A DNA stretch of 28,745 nucleotides from Deltaproteobacteria bacterium (lineage in GTDB: Bacteria > Desulfobacterota > DSM-4660 > Desulfatiglandales > Desulfatiglandaceae): contig JABGPV010000028.1 in assembly GCA_018644785.1 (NCBI GenBank), forward strand, positions 1 through 28,745, given 5' to 3'. Shown here piece after piece: positions 22,908 to 28,745 of the stretch. The position numbers were made by a program, and so were the translations under genes. How positions within the stretch are numbered: the first letter of the stretch is position 1; every line of letters starts with the position of its first letter. The notes under the pieces were generated by a model. The model was not told the DNA's origin. It ran no database searches and was given only the letters and a program-made list of their open reading frames with translations.

Positions 22908-23171
22908 ATGAGTTTCGACTTTTGTGGAATAGAAATACCTAATCGTGCCAAAATCATTCTATGCTTCAAAAAAGAAGGAAACGGCTTTACAGCTGCTGCA
23001 AAGCTCGTAGATAAAGCCAATGGTAGGGTATATATGAGAACTAACAGAAGACCCGTAACGGAAATTGACATCACTCTGCCATGGGATGCGGTCATTACTG
23101 AAGAAAGCTTTGGAGAAACGTTGATATCGATGTTAACCTCCGCAAGTGAAACTCTCCCAAGCATAATTTAG
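22908..23171 (+). CDS. Small protein of unknown function
   Basis: An 87-residue soluble product: CFKKEGNGFTAAAKLVDKANGRVYMRTN and the rest alternate strand-like segments, suggesting a small beta-rich fold; the end ITEESFGETLISMLTSASETLPSII is helical. No signal or membrane segment. AAAGGAG sits about 6 nt before the ATG, so translation is likely. The last 39 bp overlap, tail to tail, the end of the minus-strand gene 23133-23555. Unknown function; next to a hipBA module and a folded non-coding region, it is accessory-type DNA. Confidence 0.62.
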   Translation: MSFDFCGIEIPNRAKIILCFKKEGNGFTAAAKLVDKANGRVYMRTNRRPVTEIDITLPWDAVITEESFGETLISMLTSASETLPSII

Positions 23172-23555
23172 TTGTTCTATGTTTGGAAGTTGGCCTCGAT
23201 TTAATCGTTTGATGGTTTGTAGGGCTTCGCATACTTCGAGGCTTAGAACTGTTTCTTCCTTGGCTATATCAGCAGGTGTATATCTCTGGTCGTTTAGGGC
23301 TTCAACGAAGCGAGTTTTAGCATTCTCGACTTTATTACAGAGGGCATCTAAAATATCGTTATCAATAACTTTTAGGTATTTTATTTCTATATCTACAGTG
23401 TCGGATAAAATCAAGGTTTCATTGATCTCTTCGACATACACGTTGCCACCTTTAGGTTTGGTTTGTTCTCTGATTTTGTCTACGCCATTTGTACGATAAA
23501 GAGAAATGAGACTCGCAAGGCTACCAAATGCATTTAAAAGAGTAAAAATATCCAT
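23133..23555 (-). CDS. Unknown protein overlapping its convergent neighbour
   Basis: A 140-residue product from ATG 23555, selected because AAAGGAG stands 8 nt before it. It begins with a hydrophobic helix (IFTLLNAFGSLASLISLY) that may be a membrane or amphipathic anchor, followed by a charged domain with ETLILSDTVDIEIKYLKVIDN and a helical C-terminal half (VENAKTRFVEALNDQRYTPA). No known motif. Its 3' end overlaps 39 bp with the 87-residue gene on the other strand, so the two transcripts would be antisense to each other. Codon use is A+T-richer than in the flanking operons. Confidence 0.62.
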   Translation of the reverse strand: MDIFTLLNAFGSLASLISLYRTNGVDKIREQTKPKGGNVYVEEINETLILSDTVDIEIKYLKVIDNDILDALCNKVENAKTRFVEALNDQRYTPADIAKEETVLSLEVCEALQTIKRLNRGQLPNIEQLNYAWESFTCGG

Positions 23556-23594
23556 TTTGATTTTCTCCTTTGGGTTTGGGATTTGTAAGAACAT

Positions 23595-23719
23595 AATCGC
23601 GGTGCTGACCGGCACCGCGTGCCGTTCAAGCAAGCGAAGCTTGATTGTGCGGTGCGCGGTGTCCGGTCAAGGTACTTGACGCAGTCAGCACCGCGATTCC
23701 CGGCGGCGAAGCCGCCGGG
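23595..23719. repeat. Large folded (multi-stem) repeat element
   Basis: An outer stem joins 23595-23608 with 23685-23698, a perfect 14-bp inverted repeat. Inside it 23609-23619 pairs with 23655-23666 (one bulge), capped by a TCAAGC/GCTTGA hairpin (23626-23631 with 23639-23644); a second hairpin TCAAG/CTTGA lies at 23667-23679. Next to the outer stem a perfect 9-bp hairpin with GAA loop occupies 23699-23719. The total resembles a cloverleaf plus one hairpin. Function is unknown: REP-like transposable site, integron-type recombination site and structured RNA are all possible; no reverse transcriptase or integrase gene is in view. Confidence 0.7.
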
Positions 23720-23738
23720 AACAAGTAATTCTGTAGTT

Positions 23739-23769
23739 CTGCATATCTCCACACTATCATGATATGCAG
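23739..23769. repeat. 9-bp inverted repeat
   Basis: CTGCATATC (23739-23747) and GATATGCAG (23761-23769) are exact complements with a 13-bp spacer, 19 bp beyond the folded element. Possible protein site or hairpin. Confidence 0.5.
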
Positions 23770-23910
23770 AAAAGCGATTCGAGGATATTTGCTAAATTTA
23801 ATAACCCATTCATGCGTTTAAGAATTTTTTCCAATAAGTTATTGTACACTTTGTTCTGAAACGAGCTTTCTATAAATTCCCATGATGGAACAGTTCCGTT
23901 TTCAACCCAA

Positions 23911-24031
23911 CAAAAAAACCCCGTTCTCTCTTGAGAAGCGGGGTTTTCGGATGCCGTGGGTCATATTCTTTCCTCTTTAAACTGAAGATGAAAAAAGGAC
24001 GCTGATGGCAATAGTCATTAAATCACGATAA
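23911..24031 (-). ncRNA. Candidate small RNA ending at a strong terminator
   Basis: A TATAAT at 24043-24038 on the minus strand (without a good -35) and the terminator at 23947-23915 bracket an RNA of about 120 nt. It contains AGAGGAAAG followed by a 20-codon frame, MTHGIRKPRFSRENGVFLLG, that runs through the terminator hairpin, so a leader peptide or a small-RNA interpretation is possible. No expression data are available. Confidence 0.3.
23915..23947 (-). terminator. Intrinsic terminator, stronger on the minus strand
   Basis: AAAACCCCG (23915-23923) pairs with CGGGGTTTT (23939-23947) and an inner TTCTC/GAGAA stem adds to it. On the minus strand the stem is followed by seven T, on the plus strand by only four, so leftward transcripts should end here. 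Confidence 0.75.
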
Positions 24032-24354
24032 AATCATATTATATTTTCTGTACGTCCTCCGGAATTTCAAGTCAAGGAAAAAATGAGCTTTTGAGGATCA
24101 GTTCTTTTTCGTTGGCATCCTACGTCCGGTTTTTTTCAGTCGGTTATGGTTGCAGTCCGACTCCTTTTCCCGTTTCTGCATTTTCGGGTCCCCATTGTCA
24201 TACGCCACGCAATAGAGTGTCCCCAATTCGTGGGAAAGGCTGCGCCGGAAAATGCCGACCCATTTTGAGTGCCCGGGGGTTGACCAGCGCTGGGATGGTT
24301 TTAACTTGAAAATCAGCACTTGACATGAAGATTTTCAAGGATTAATGTAGCCGC

Positions 24355-25497
24355 ATGATTCCCAGACCAGCCCCCATCAGCCAAATTGAAGCTTCTTTTC
24401 GGGTACACCCGGTCACGGCACTTCTCGGCCCTCGGCAATGCGGCAAAACCACTCTGGCACGGTTCATGGCTGAACAGGAGCCATCCACATACTTTGACCT
24501 GGAAAACCCTGTTGATATCCAGCGCCTTTCTGCTCCAATGCAGGCGCTACAGGAGCTCTCCGGCATGGTGATCATAGACGAGGTTCAAAGAAAACCGGAA
24601 TTATTTGAACTGCTCCGGGTGCTTGCAGACCGACCCGGAAAACACGCGCGGTTTTTGCTTCTGGGCTCCGCATCTCCACATCTTATCAAGGGTGTTTCTG
24701 AATCACTGGCTGGGAGAATCGGATTCGTTGATCTGTCAGGTTTTCAACTCCGGGAAGTGGGAGGGCGGCACCGTGTTCAGTTGTGGTTAAGAGGCGGTTT
24801 GCCCAGATCTTTTCTGGCTGATTCTGATTCCGACAGTCTCGGGTGGCGTGAAAACTTCATCCGTACATTTCTTGAAAGGGATATTCCCCAGTTTGGGATC
24901 ACCATTCCCGCGGAAACCCTCCGCCGATTCTGGATCATGGTGGCTCACTATCACGGGCAGGTATGGAATGCATCGGAATTTGCACGGTCTCTCGGTACAG
25001 CTGAAAATACCGCTCGGAGGTACCTCGATATCCTTTCCGGCGCTTATATGATACGCGTGTTGCCGCCGTGGTTTGAAAATCTCAAAAAGCGCCAGGTCAA
25101 AGCACCTAAGATTTATATTCGAGACAGCGGTCTATTTCACAGCCTGCTTCAAATTCCAAATCTTCCCGAACTGCAGGGCAATCCGAAAATCGGCGCCTCA
25201 TGGGAAGGGTTTGCGCTTGATCAAATTATTCATGCCTTCCGCGTCAGAGATGTATATTACTGGGCAACACACGCAGGTGCCGAACTGGATCTCATGGTGC
25301 AGATCCGGGGAAAACGACACGGTTTTGAGTTCAAATACGCCGATGCGCCCGGGCGTAAGAGATCGATGCATATCGCCATTGAAGATCTGCGACTGGAGCA
25401 TTTGTGGGTCGTCTATCCCGGGGATCAAAAATACGCTCTTGACGACAGGATCACCGTCATACCTCTGAATGAGGCTTTTCAAATCGAAACCACTTAA
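24355..25497 (+). CDS. AAA/DUF4143 ATPase with nuclease-like C-terminal motif
   Basis: A stand-alone ATPase of 380 residues from a large accessory family of unresolved role. Walker A is GPRQCGKT (25-32), Walker B MVIIDEVQ (71-78), with sensor-like LLLGSASPHL near 106-115; the DUF4143 part (about 195-340) includes a helix-turn-helix-like ASEFARSLGTAENTARRYLDIL. Near the C-terminus, AELDLMVQ and GFEFKYA reproduce the D...ExK spacing of PD-(D/E)XK nuclease folds often seen in this family. There is no ribosome site before ATG 24355, so either it starts from a leaderless message or another start is used. Nearby RAYT debris and repeats mark it as mobile-associated. Confidence 0.85.
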   Translation: MIPRPAPISQIEASFRVHPVTALLGPRQCGKTTLARFMAEQEPSTYFDLENPVDIQRLSAPMQALQELSGMVIIDEVQRKPELFELLRVLADRPGKHARFLLLGSASPHLIKGVSESLAGRIGFVDLSGFQLREVGGRHRVQLWLRGGLPRSFLADSDSDSLGWRENFIRTFLERDIPQFGITIPAETLRRFWIMVAHYHGQVWNASEFARSLGTAENTARRYLDILSGAYMIRVLPPWFENLKKRQVKAPKIYIRDSGLFHSLLQIPNLPELQGNPKIGASWEGFALDQIIHAFRVRDVYYWATHAGAELDLMVQIRGKRHGFEFKYADAPGRKRSMHIAIEDLRLEHLWVVYPGDQKYALDDRITVIPLNEAFQIETT

Positions 25498-25793
25498 AAT
25501 TTCTCTTCACGCCCGACCGGGATACGTGGGAATTCCGGGGACACCTTATCTCTCATTTTTGGCCCCGGTTTTTGAAGTTTAAGATTTCGATCAAGGAGCA
25601 TTCCGAGTGTTTCAATAAAAGAATCATTTTCTAGAGGCCGCCTGGTTCTTTCGTGTTTTCTGAACAGCTCAATCTCCTGGCTCTCCACATCCTTCATAAA
25701 AACTGACCGCCGGGGTCTGTAAATGACCCAAACGTCGGCGAAGGTTTCTTCCGCACCTGGAATATTATTTTCAGCTAAATTTTTTACCTGCAC
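25494..25793 (-). pseudogene. C-terminal remnant of a REP-associated tyrosine transposase (RAYT)
   Basis: The minus-strand frame ends with EIELFRKHERTRRPLENDSF, then ETLGMLLDRNLKLQKPGPK and KVSPEF, which is the usual C-terminal tail of RAYT (Y1-type) transposases: HERTGRPLG, a helix, then RxLxxxKPGPK. About 58 residues are recognisable (up to about 25690). The catalytic HUH and Tyr parts, some 200 residues, are absent, and the upstream frame shows no similarity, so it is a decayed relic. Its stop overlaps the ATPase stop by 4 nt, tail to tail. The 23.6-23.7 kb folded repeats could be the kind of REP DNA such enzymes mobilise. Confidence 0.72.
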
Positions 25794-25987
25794 CCCGCTT
25801 TTTGCACTTAAAAATGATTATGCGGATGAAGCGTCTGTTGCCGTAATTAATGACGGTACAATGCAGTATTTCTATTCTTAATTAATGAAGACATTATTTA
25901 TCGGCATCCCCCTTCAGAGAAAAAGCTCATGCTCCTTTCTCCCCCGTCGGATCACAAGCTTCTGTTCTTTTCATGTTGCCGGTCTTC

Positions 25988-26578
25988 TCAAGGGGTCTTC
26001 TTCGCTTTGATGTTCTTAATGAGATCAACAACCAGTTCTCCGTTCTGGACTTTGGCCCCGGGATTCACCAGAACCAGTTCTTCCCACGCTTTGATGGCCT
26101 TATCGGTATCGTTCAAATCATGTAGAAACACCACCCCTTTATTAAAATAGGCCGGCTCCTGGCGGGGATTTTTCTGAATCGCTCTGTCAAACGCCTTGAT
26201 GGCTTCCAGCGGTTGGCCTTTTCGGCGGTACATCACCCCCAGGTCCGTCAGCACGTTGGGATTGTCGGGGTCAAGCGCCAGGGAGCGTTTATAGGCTGAA
26301 ATGGCCTTATCAACCTGGTTGGCGTCAAAATAAAGGTTCCCCAATTGAACCCAGGCCGCCACATTATCGGGATGAAGCGCAGTTTCTTTCTCCAGCTCCG
26401 AAATCCCGGATGCCTGCACATTTGAAACCTGCGACTGACCCGACGGTGCCTCTTTCCCGGGCGCAGACTTGTAGGCACTGTAGAAAACCCCGCCCAGAAA
26501 ACCCACCGCAAGGGCCACAAAAACCACCACCATCATGGTTTCCTTTTTTACGTATCCGTCTTTTCCTTTTTTAGACAT
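25988..26578 (-). CDS. Membrane-anchored TPR protein
   Basis: Tetratricopeptide proteins act as assembly scaffolds, in bacteria often in outer-membrane or cytochrome c maturation. The 196-residue product has a cytoplasmic basic start, one membrane helix at about residues 15-34 (MMVVVFVALAVGFLGGVFYS) and a periplasmic region with three TPR repeats beginning near residues 70, 104 and 138, as in AWVQLGNLYFDANQ, VLTDLGVMYRRKGQ and AYFNKGVVFLHDL. CcmI/NrfG-type proteins share the anchor-plus-TPR layout. AAAGGAACGGT precedes the ATG. It overlaps the end of the frameshifted Cys-rich mini-gene at its 5' end. Confidence 0.85.
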   Translation of the reverse strand: MSKKGKDGYVKKETMMVVVFVALAVGFLGGVFYSAYKSAPGKEAPSGQSQVSNVQASGISELEKETALHPDNVAAWVQLGNLYFDANQVDKAISAYKRSLALDPDNPNVLTDLGVMYRRKGQPLEAIKAFDRAIQKNPRQEPAYFNKGVVFLHDLNDTDKAIKAWEELVLVNPGAKVQNGELVVDLIKNIKAKKTP

Positions 26579-26690
26579 ACCGTTCCTTTACAACAACAGG
26601 TTGAATTGCCATTAAGCCTATTGTACAGATTCCTTGTCAAAAAAACCAGTGCCAGTCCCACAAGGGCGACCACAACAATGATCTCCATCA
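26548..26690 (-). pseudogene. Frameshifted FeoB-associated-like Cys-rich membrane mini-protein
   Basis: Minus strand from ATG 26690 (behind AAAGGAGAGAC) reads MMEIIVVVALVGLALVF, then hits TGA after a run of six T (26639-26644). Reading one T more continues as LTRNLYNRLNGNSTCCCKGT and VCLKKEKTDT, a single helix followed by a CCCxxxxC cluster, 47 residues in all. That is the layout of FeoB-associated Cys-rich membrane proteins (PF12669). The length is one base short of a whole number of codons. Either a real frameshift or slippage-dependent expression or a sequencing error in the T-run. Ends inside the TPR gene start. Confidence 0.55.
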
Positions 26691-26798
26691 TCCTTTTGTC
26701 TCTCCTTTCATCAGAAATTTAAAAAAATATCAATTTCCGGCCCTTTTTGGGTGACGAAAAAGGGATATATAGGATCTACCGTCACAATATTTGATCAA

Positions 26799-26990
26799 CT
26801 AATTGTAGGGAAACGGCTTTTTTCTGGGTCTTGACATGATGATAATACCCACAATAGTGAGGCCCACCCACAGGCAGATCGGCCATATTAAACCCGCTTC
26901 CGTATAATTATCCCCAGTTGACAATATAATGGTATAAAAAACAAACCCGAATGCGCCCAATGCGCTCAGTATCATCCCTAAGATTTTCAT
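26799..26990 (-). CDS. Small two-helix membrane protein, unknown
   Basis: A 63-residue product, two hydrophobic stretches (about residues 4-24 and 34-52) joined by a polar loop STGDNYTEAGL, ending in the basic tail MSRPRKKPFPYN, which predicts both ends in the cytoplasm. No Cys in a cluster and no known family. GGGAG lies 7 nt before the ATG. It stands between the Cys-rich genes on the same strand with about 94 and 108 nt gaps, so may have its own promoter. Confidence 0.6.
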   Translation of the reverse strand: MKILGMILSALGAFGFVFYTIILSTGDNYTEAGLIWPICLWVGLTIVGIIIMSRPRKKPFPYN

Positions 26991-27084
26991 TCATTATCTC
27001 CCATTTCTTACTTTCCGAGAAACTCGGCAATTATTCCCCATCCATGTTGGCGTTATTTCCCCAGCTCTTCACCGGGGAATTCCG

Positions 27085-27285
27085 TCAATGACAACAGGAC
27101 CGGACGTCTCCTTCATGCTTTTTCAGACGCGCCACATAGCGCGCCCACCAGCCCCGTTTTCCAACGGTTTCGGGTTTCAAGGTTTGGCCCTCATGGGAAG
27201 TCATGGGATTTGGTTGATCCGGTTTCGCGCACATACCGCAAACCGGGGCAATGGTTCCACTTGAAGTGCTTTGTGATTTTTTCAT
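27085..27285 (-). CDS. Small Cys-rich protein, possible metal binder
   Basis: A 66-residue soluble product with VCGMCAKPDQPN near the start and CCH at the end, joined by a basic segment (KRGWWARYVARLKKHEG). A CxxC and a CCH pair could bind one metal ion or a cluster. No signal sequence. GGGAGGTAAAGCA precedes the ATG at 27285. It starts 22 nt after the stop of the HMA/SurA-like gene on the same strand, so likely one transcript. Function unknown; a metallochaperone or metal-responsive role fits context only. Confidence 0.65.
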   Translation of the reverse strand: MKKSQSTSSGTIAPVCGMCAKPDQPNPMTSHEGQTLKPETVGKRGWWARYVARLKKHEGDVRSCCH

Positions 27286-27307
27286 TGCTTTACCTCCCTC
27301 TGTGACA

Positions 27308-28294
27308 CTATTTCACGGGGCAGCAACCGCCGCCCGAAGCGCTCTGTTTCCGGATGGCCCGTTCAAGGCCCTTATCGTAGTAGGCCACTTCCGCCTGGGC
27401 CCTGGCGTTGTTGAACCATGTTGTAAAGGCCTGCTGCTTTTCACCGGGACTCGTTGCTCCGGCCAGGACCTTTTCGTCGATGAATCGGTTGATCAACACC
27501 CCCATTTCAAACCTTTTCCTGAAATAGTCATAGCTGTATCCCGCATCTTTAACAGACTGTTGAAGGGCCTGTTCACTCGTGCCGTTTTTCTCTACGTAGG
27601 CCTTATATTCGGCTTCGAACGCCCCATCGTCGACGCGGTAACCGGAACGATTGATCTCCTGCAGGAGGGTCCCCTGTTCGATGAGAGTCGATAGAATCTG
27701 CCCCTGAAGTCTGGCTTCCAGGGCCTCTCCCCGGGGGGTGGTGAACAGATCTTCTCCATAATCCTTCCGGTACTTTTTCCGAGCCGCATTCATCTCCATG
27801 TCAAAATCCGCTCTGGCAATATCGTACCCGCTCACCGAAGCGATATAGTATTTTGATTTTGAAGCGGCCAGTCCCCTCTCCTTCCTGATTTCCTCGGCGG
27901 AAAAGACCTTGACGGTCTTGGCCGGGTAACCACTCGCGGTGATGGCCCCTGCCATTTGGGTCACATCGGCGCCGCCCCCCTGGCGGTAGTAGACTTCCGC
28001 CTTGCCGCCCCCCAGATCCACAATAACATCCTCTATCCCGGGAAAGCCCGCAAGGGCGCCCTTGATGGAAGAAATACACCCGGAACAGGACATATTGCTC
28101 ACCTTAAAAACCGCCTTGGAAACCCCTGTTTCGGGATCCGAGGAATTGCCGGAGACTCTGCGCTCCACCGCCGGTTGAGACCGGACCCTCTCTTCACTGA
28201 ACTGAAGGGCAAAGGCCGCAGCAGCCATGAGAACCACCAAAAGGACCATGATGAGAGCCCACATTTTCTTTGAAAATAAAAATCCTTTATCCAT
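27308..28294 (-). CDS. Fusion of an HMA metal-binding domain with a SurA-like periplasmic chaperone region
   Basis: The 328-residue product has an N-terminal signal-anchor helix (about residues 11-30), an HMA (heavy-metal-associated) ferredoxin-like domain at about 60-132 with the metal site MSCSGC (C70, C73), and a helical region at about 145-310 that resembles the N-terminal peptide-binding part of SurA/PpiD foldases, as judged from YIASVSGYDIARADFD, ARLQGQILSTLIEQGTLLQE and VLINRFIDEKVL. The tail ends in GGGCCPVK, a second metal-capable Cys pair. No PPIase domain is present. Such proteins would sit in the periplasm, sensing or loading metal and assisting folding of a metalloprotein. AAAGGAGATGAATT precedes the ATG. 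The 5' neighbour is an ABC ATPase. Confidence 0.8.
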   Translation of the reverse strand: MDKGFLFSKKMWALIMVLLVVLMAAAAFALQFSEERVRSQPAVERRVSGNSSDPETGVSKAVFKVSNMSCSGCISSIKGALAGFPGIEDVIVDLGGGKAEVYYRQGGGADVTQMAGAITASGYPAKTVKVFSAEEIRKERGLAASKSKYYIASVSGYDIARADFDMEMNAARKKYRKDYGEDLFTTPRGEALEARLQGQILSTLIEQGTLLQEINRSGYRVDDGAFEAEYKAYVEKNGTSEQALQQSVKDAGYSYDYFRKRFEMGVLINRFIDEKVLAGATSPGEKQQAFTTWFNNARAQAEVAYYDKGLERAIRKQSASGGGCCPVK

Positions 28295-28376
28295 AATTCA
28301 TCTCCTTTAATCTGCCGGGGGATTATCCGGGAATGCCGTTTCGCAGGGTCCCGGATACCCTCTGACCCTATGATTT

Positions 28377-28745
28377 CTACTGGACTGCAACATTTTCCGC
28401 CGGGTACTGATCCACGCCTGCCTTCAGCTCGAAGGGGTATTCCACGACGTTCCGGGGACGCTCCTGCTCCCTGATCAGTCCATCGGAAACGCAGAGGGTC
28501 CGATGGGCCTCCCTTGAGAATTCCGCATTGTGGGTCACCATAAGAATGGTGATCCCTTCCCCGTTCAGGGCATGGAAGAGACCGATGATCTCACGGCTTG
28601 TTCGGGTATCCAGGTTGCCGGTGGGCTCATCGGCCAGGAGGATGGTGGGGTTGTTCACCACCGCCCTGGCTATGGCCACCCGTTCCTGTTCTCCCCCCGA
28701 GATCTCACCGGGCAGGCGATCTTCTTTGCCCGAAAGCCCCACATG
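28377..28745 (-). CDS. ABC transporter ATPase, C-terminal 122 residues (runs off the window)
   Basis: The visible part of a cytoplasmic ATPase of the MacB/LolD export class. Signature EISGGEQERVAIARA, Walker B ILLADEPTGNLD and the D-loop are followed by HALNGEGITILMVTHN with the switch His. The tail after that, about 50 residues (REAHRTLCVSDGLIREQERP and on), is normal for this class. Walker A and the Q-loop are outside the window. It precedes the HMA/SurA-like gene by 82 nt on the same strand. MacB/LolD ATPases work with FtsX-like permeases; the partner gene is expected upstream, beyond the window. Confidence 0.9.
   Translation of the reverse strand, partial: HVGLSGKEDRLPGEISGGEQERVAIARAVVNNPTILLADEPTGNLDTRTSREIIGLFHALNGEGITILMVTHNAEFSREAHRTLCVSDGLIREQERPRNVVEYPFELKAGVDQYPAENVAVQ

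Larger units (their letters stand above)
23556..24354. other. Non-coding region rich in inverted repeats
   Basis: An 800-bp stretch with no well-supported gene. It holds the folded segment at 23595-23719, a 9-bp inverted repeat at 23739-23769, a strong terminator at 23915-23947 and a possible small RNA. Open frames on both strands at about 24091-24319 (72-73 codons) lack ribosome sites and resemble nothing; the minus one would start with GTG 24319. Low-G+C spacer lies at 23770-23880. Confidence 0.55.

Noticed and set aside
23595..23719. Integron attC site
   Set aside because: No GTTRRRY/RYYYAAC core boxes at the ends and no integrase gene in view; kept as a folded repeat of unknown type.
24091..24319. 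72-73-codon frames on both strands before the AAA/DUF4143 gene
   Set aside because: No ribosome sites, GTG start for the minus frame, no similarity I recognise; both shadows of non-coding DNA.
25780..25881. Plus-strand frame ending GTMQYFYS at TAA 25879
   Set aside because: No start or ribosome site and it runs antisense to the RAYT relic; could be a C-terminal gene fragment, but too short to support.

Overview
The window (28.7 kb, no RNA genes recognised) looks like a chromosomal segment of an anaerobic Gram-negative bacterium, most likely a Desulfobacterota (sulfate-reducer-like) relative. This is inferred from the mix of genes: a sigma-54 activator with a Cys-bearing PAS domain, a NifX-type protein, a Cys-rich DUF3795 protein, Tat-exported redox and hydrolase proteins, and FecCD-type cobalamin import. 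No single gene proves the taxonomy.

Layout. (1) 1-1089: truncated thrS on the minus strand, with a terminator-like hairpin in its leader. (2) 1476-4245: a btuFCD-like cobalamin (or siderophore) ABC importer with overlapping stops and starts, followed by two small unknown proteins. (3) 5241-5381: a 141-bp MITE-like element with 17-bp terminal inverted repeats and a 6-bp target duplication, inserted across a stop codon. (4) 5493-9642: a DUF3795 protein, a Tat-exported flavodoxin and a Cpx-like envelope-stress set: a Spy/CpxP-like protein divergent from an OmpR-type regulator and its histidine kinase, with three 10-bp operator repeats between them. (5) 9720-15855: a PAS/sigma-54 activator divergent from a -24/-12-type promoter and a six-gene cluster: exported monoheme cytochrome c, Tat-exported metallo-beta-lactamase-fold protein, about 11-TM membrane protein, two unknown soluble proteins and a NifX-like protein. 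This is the best candidate for an undescribed system.

(6) 15868-15990: remnant of a flavoprotein disulfide reductase. (7) 16039-17648: a Cys-rich ECF-type sigma factor between a TIGR04076-like protein and a small unknown protein. (8) 18040-20621: tetR-ubiB-PPOX operon with a perfect 13-bp-arm operator over the promoter. (9) 20877-25793: accessory region with a hipBA toxin-antitoxin pair (clear promoter and operator repeats), two tail-to-tail overlapping unknown genes, a heavily folded non-coding segment, a possible small RNA, an AAA/DUF4143 ATPase and the C-terminal remnant of a RAYT transposase. (10) 25988-28745: minus-strand genes, probably envelope and metal related: TPR anchor protein, frameshifted FeoB-associated-like Cys-rich mini-protein, two small proteins, an HMA/SurA-like fusion, and the end of a MacB/LolD-type ATPase.

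Most genes with assigned function are ordinary by family. The interest lies in the sigma-54 cluster, the HMA/SurA-like fusion with its Cys-rich neighbours, the MITE, and the structured RNA or DNA elements around 22.8-24.0 kb. Everything comes from reading the sequence and from general family knowledge; no database search was run.
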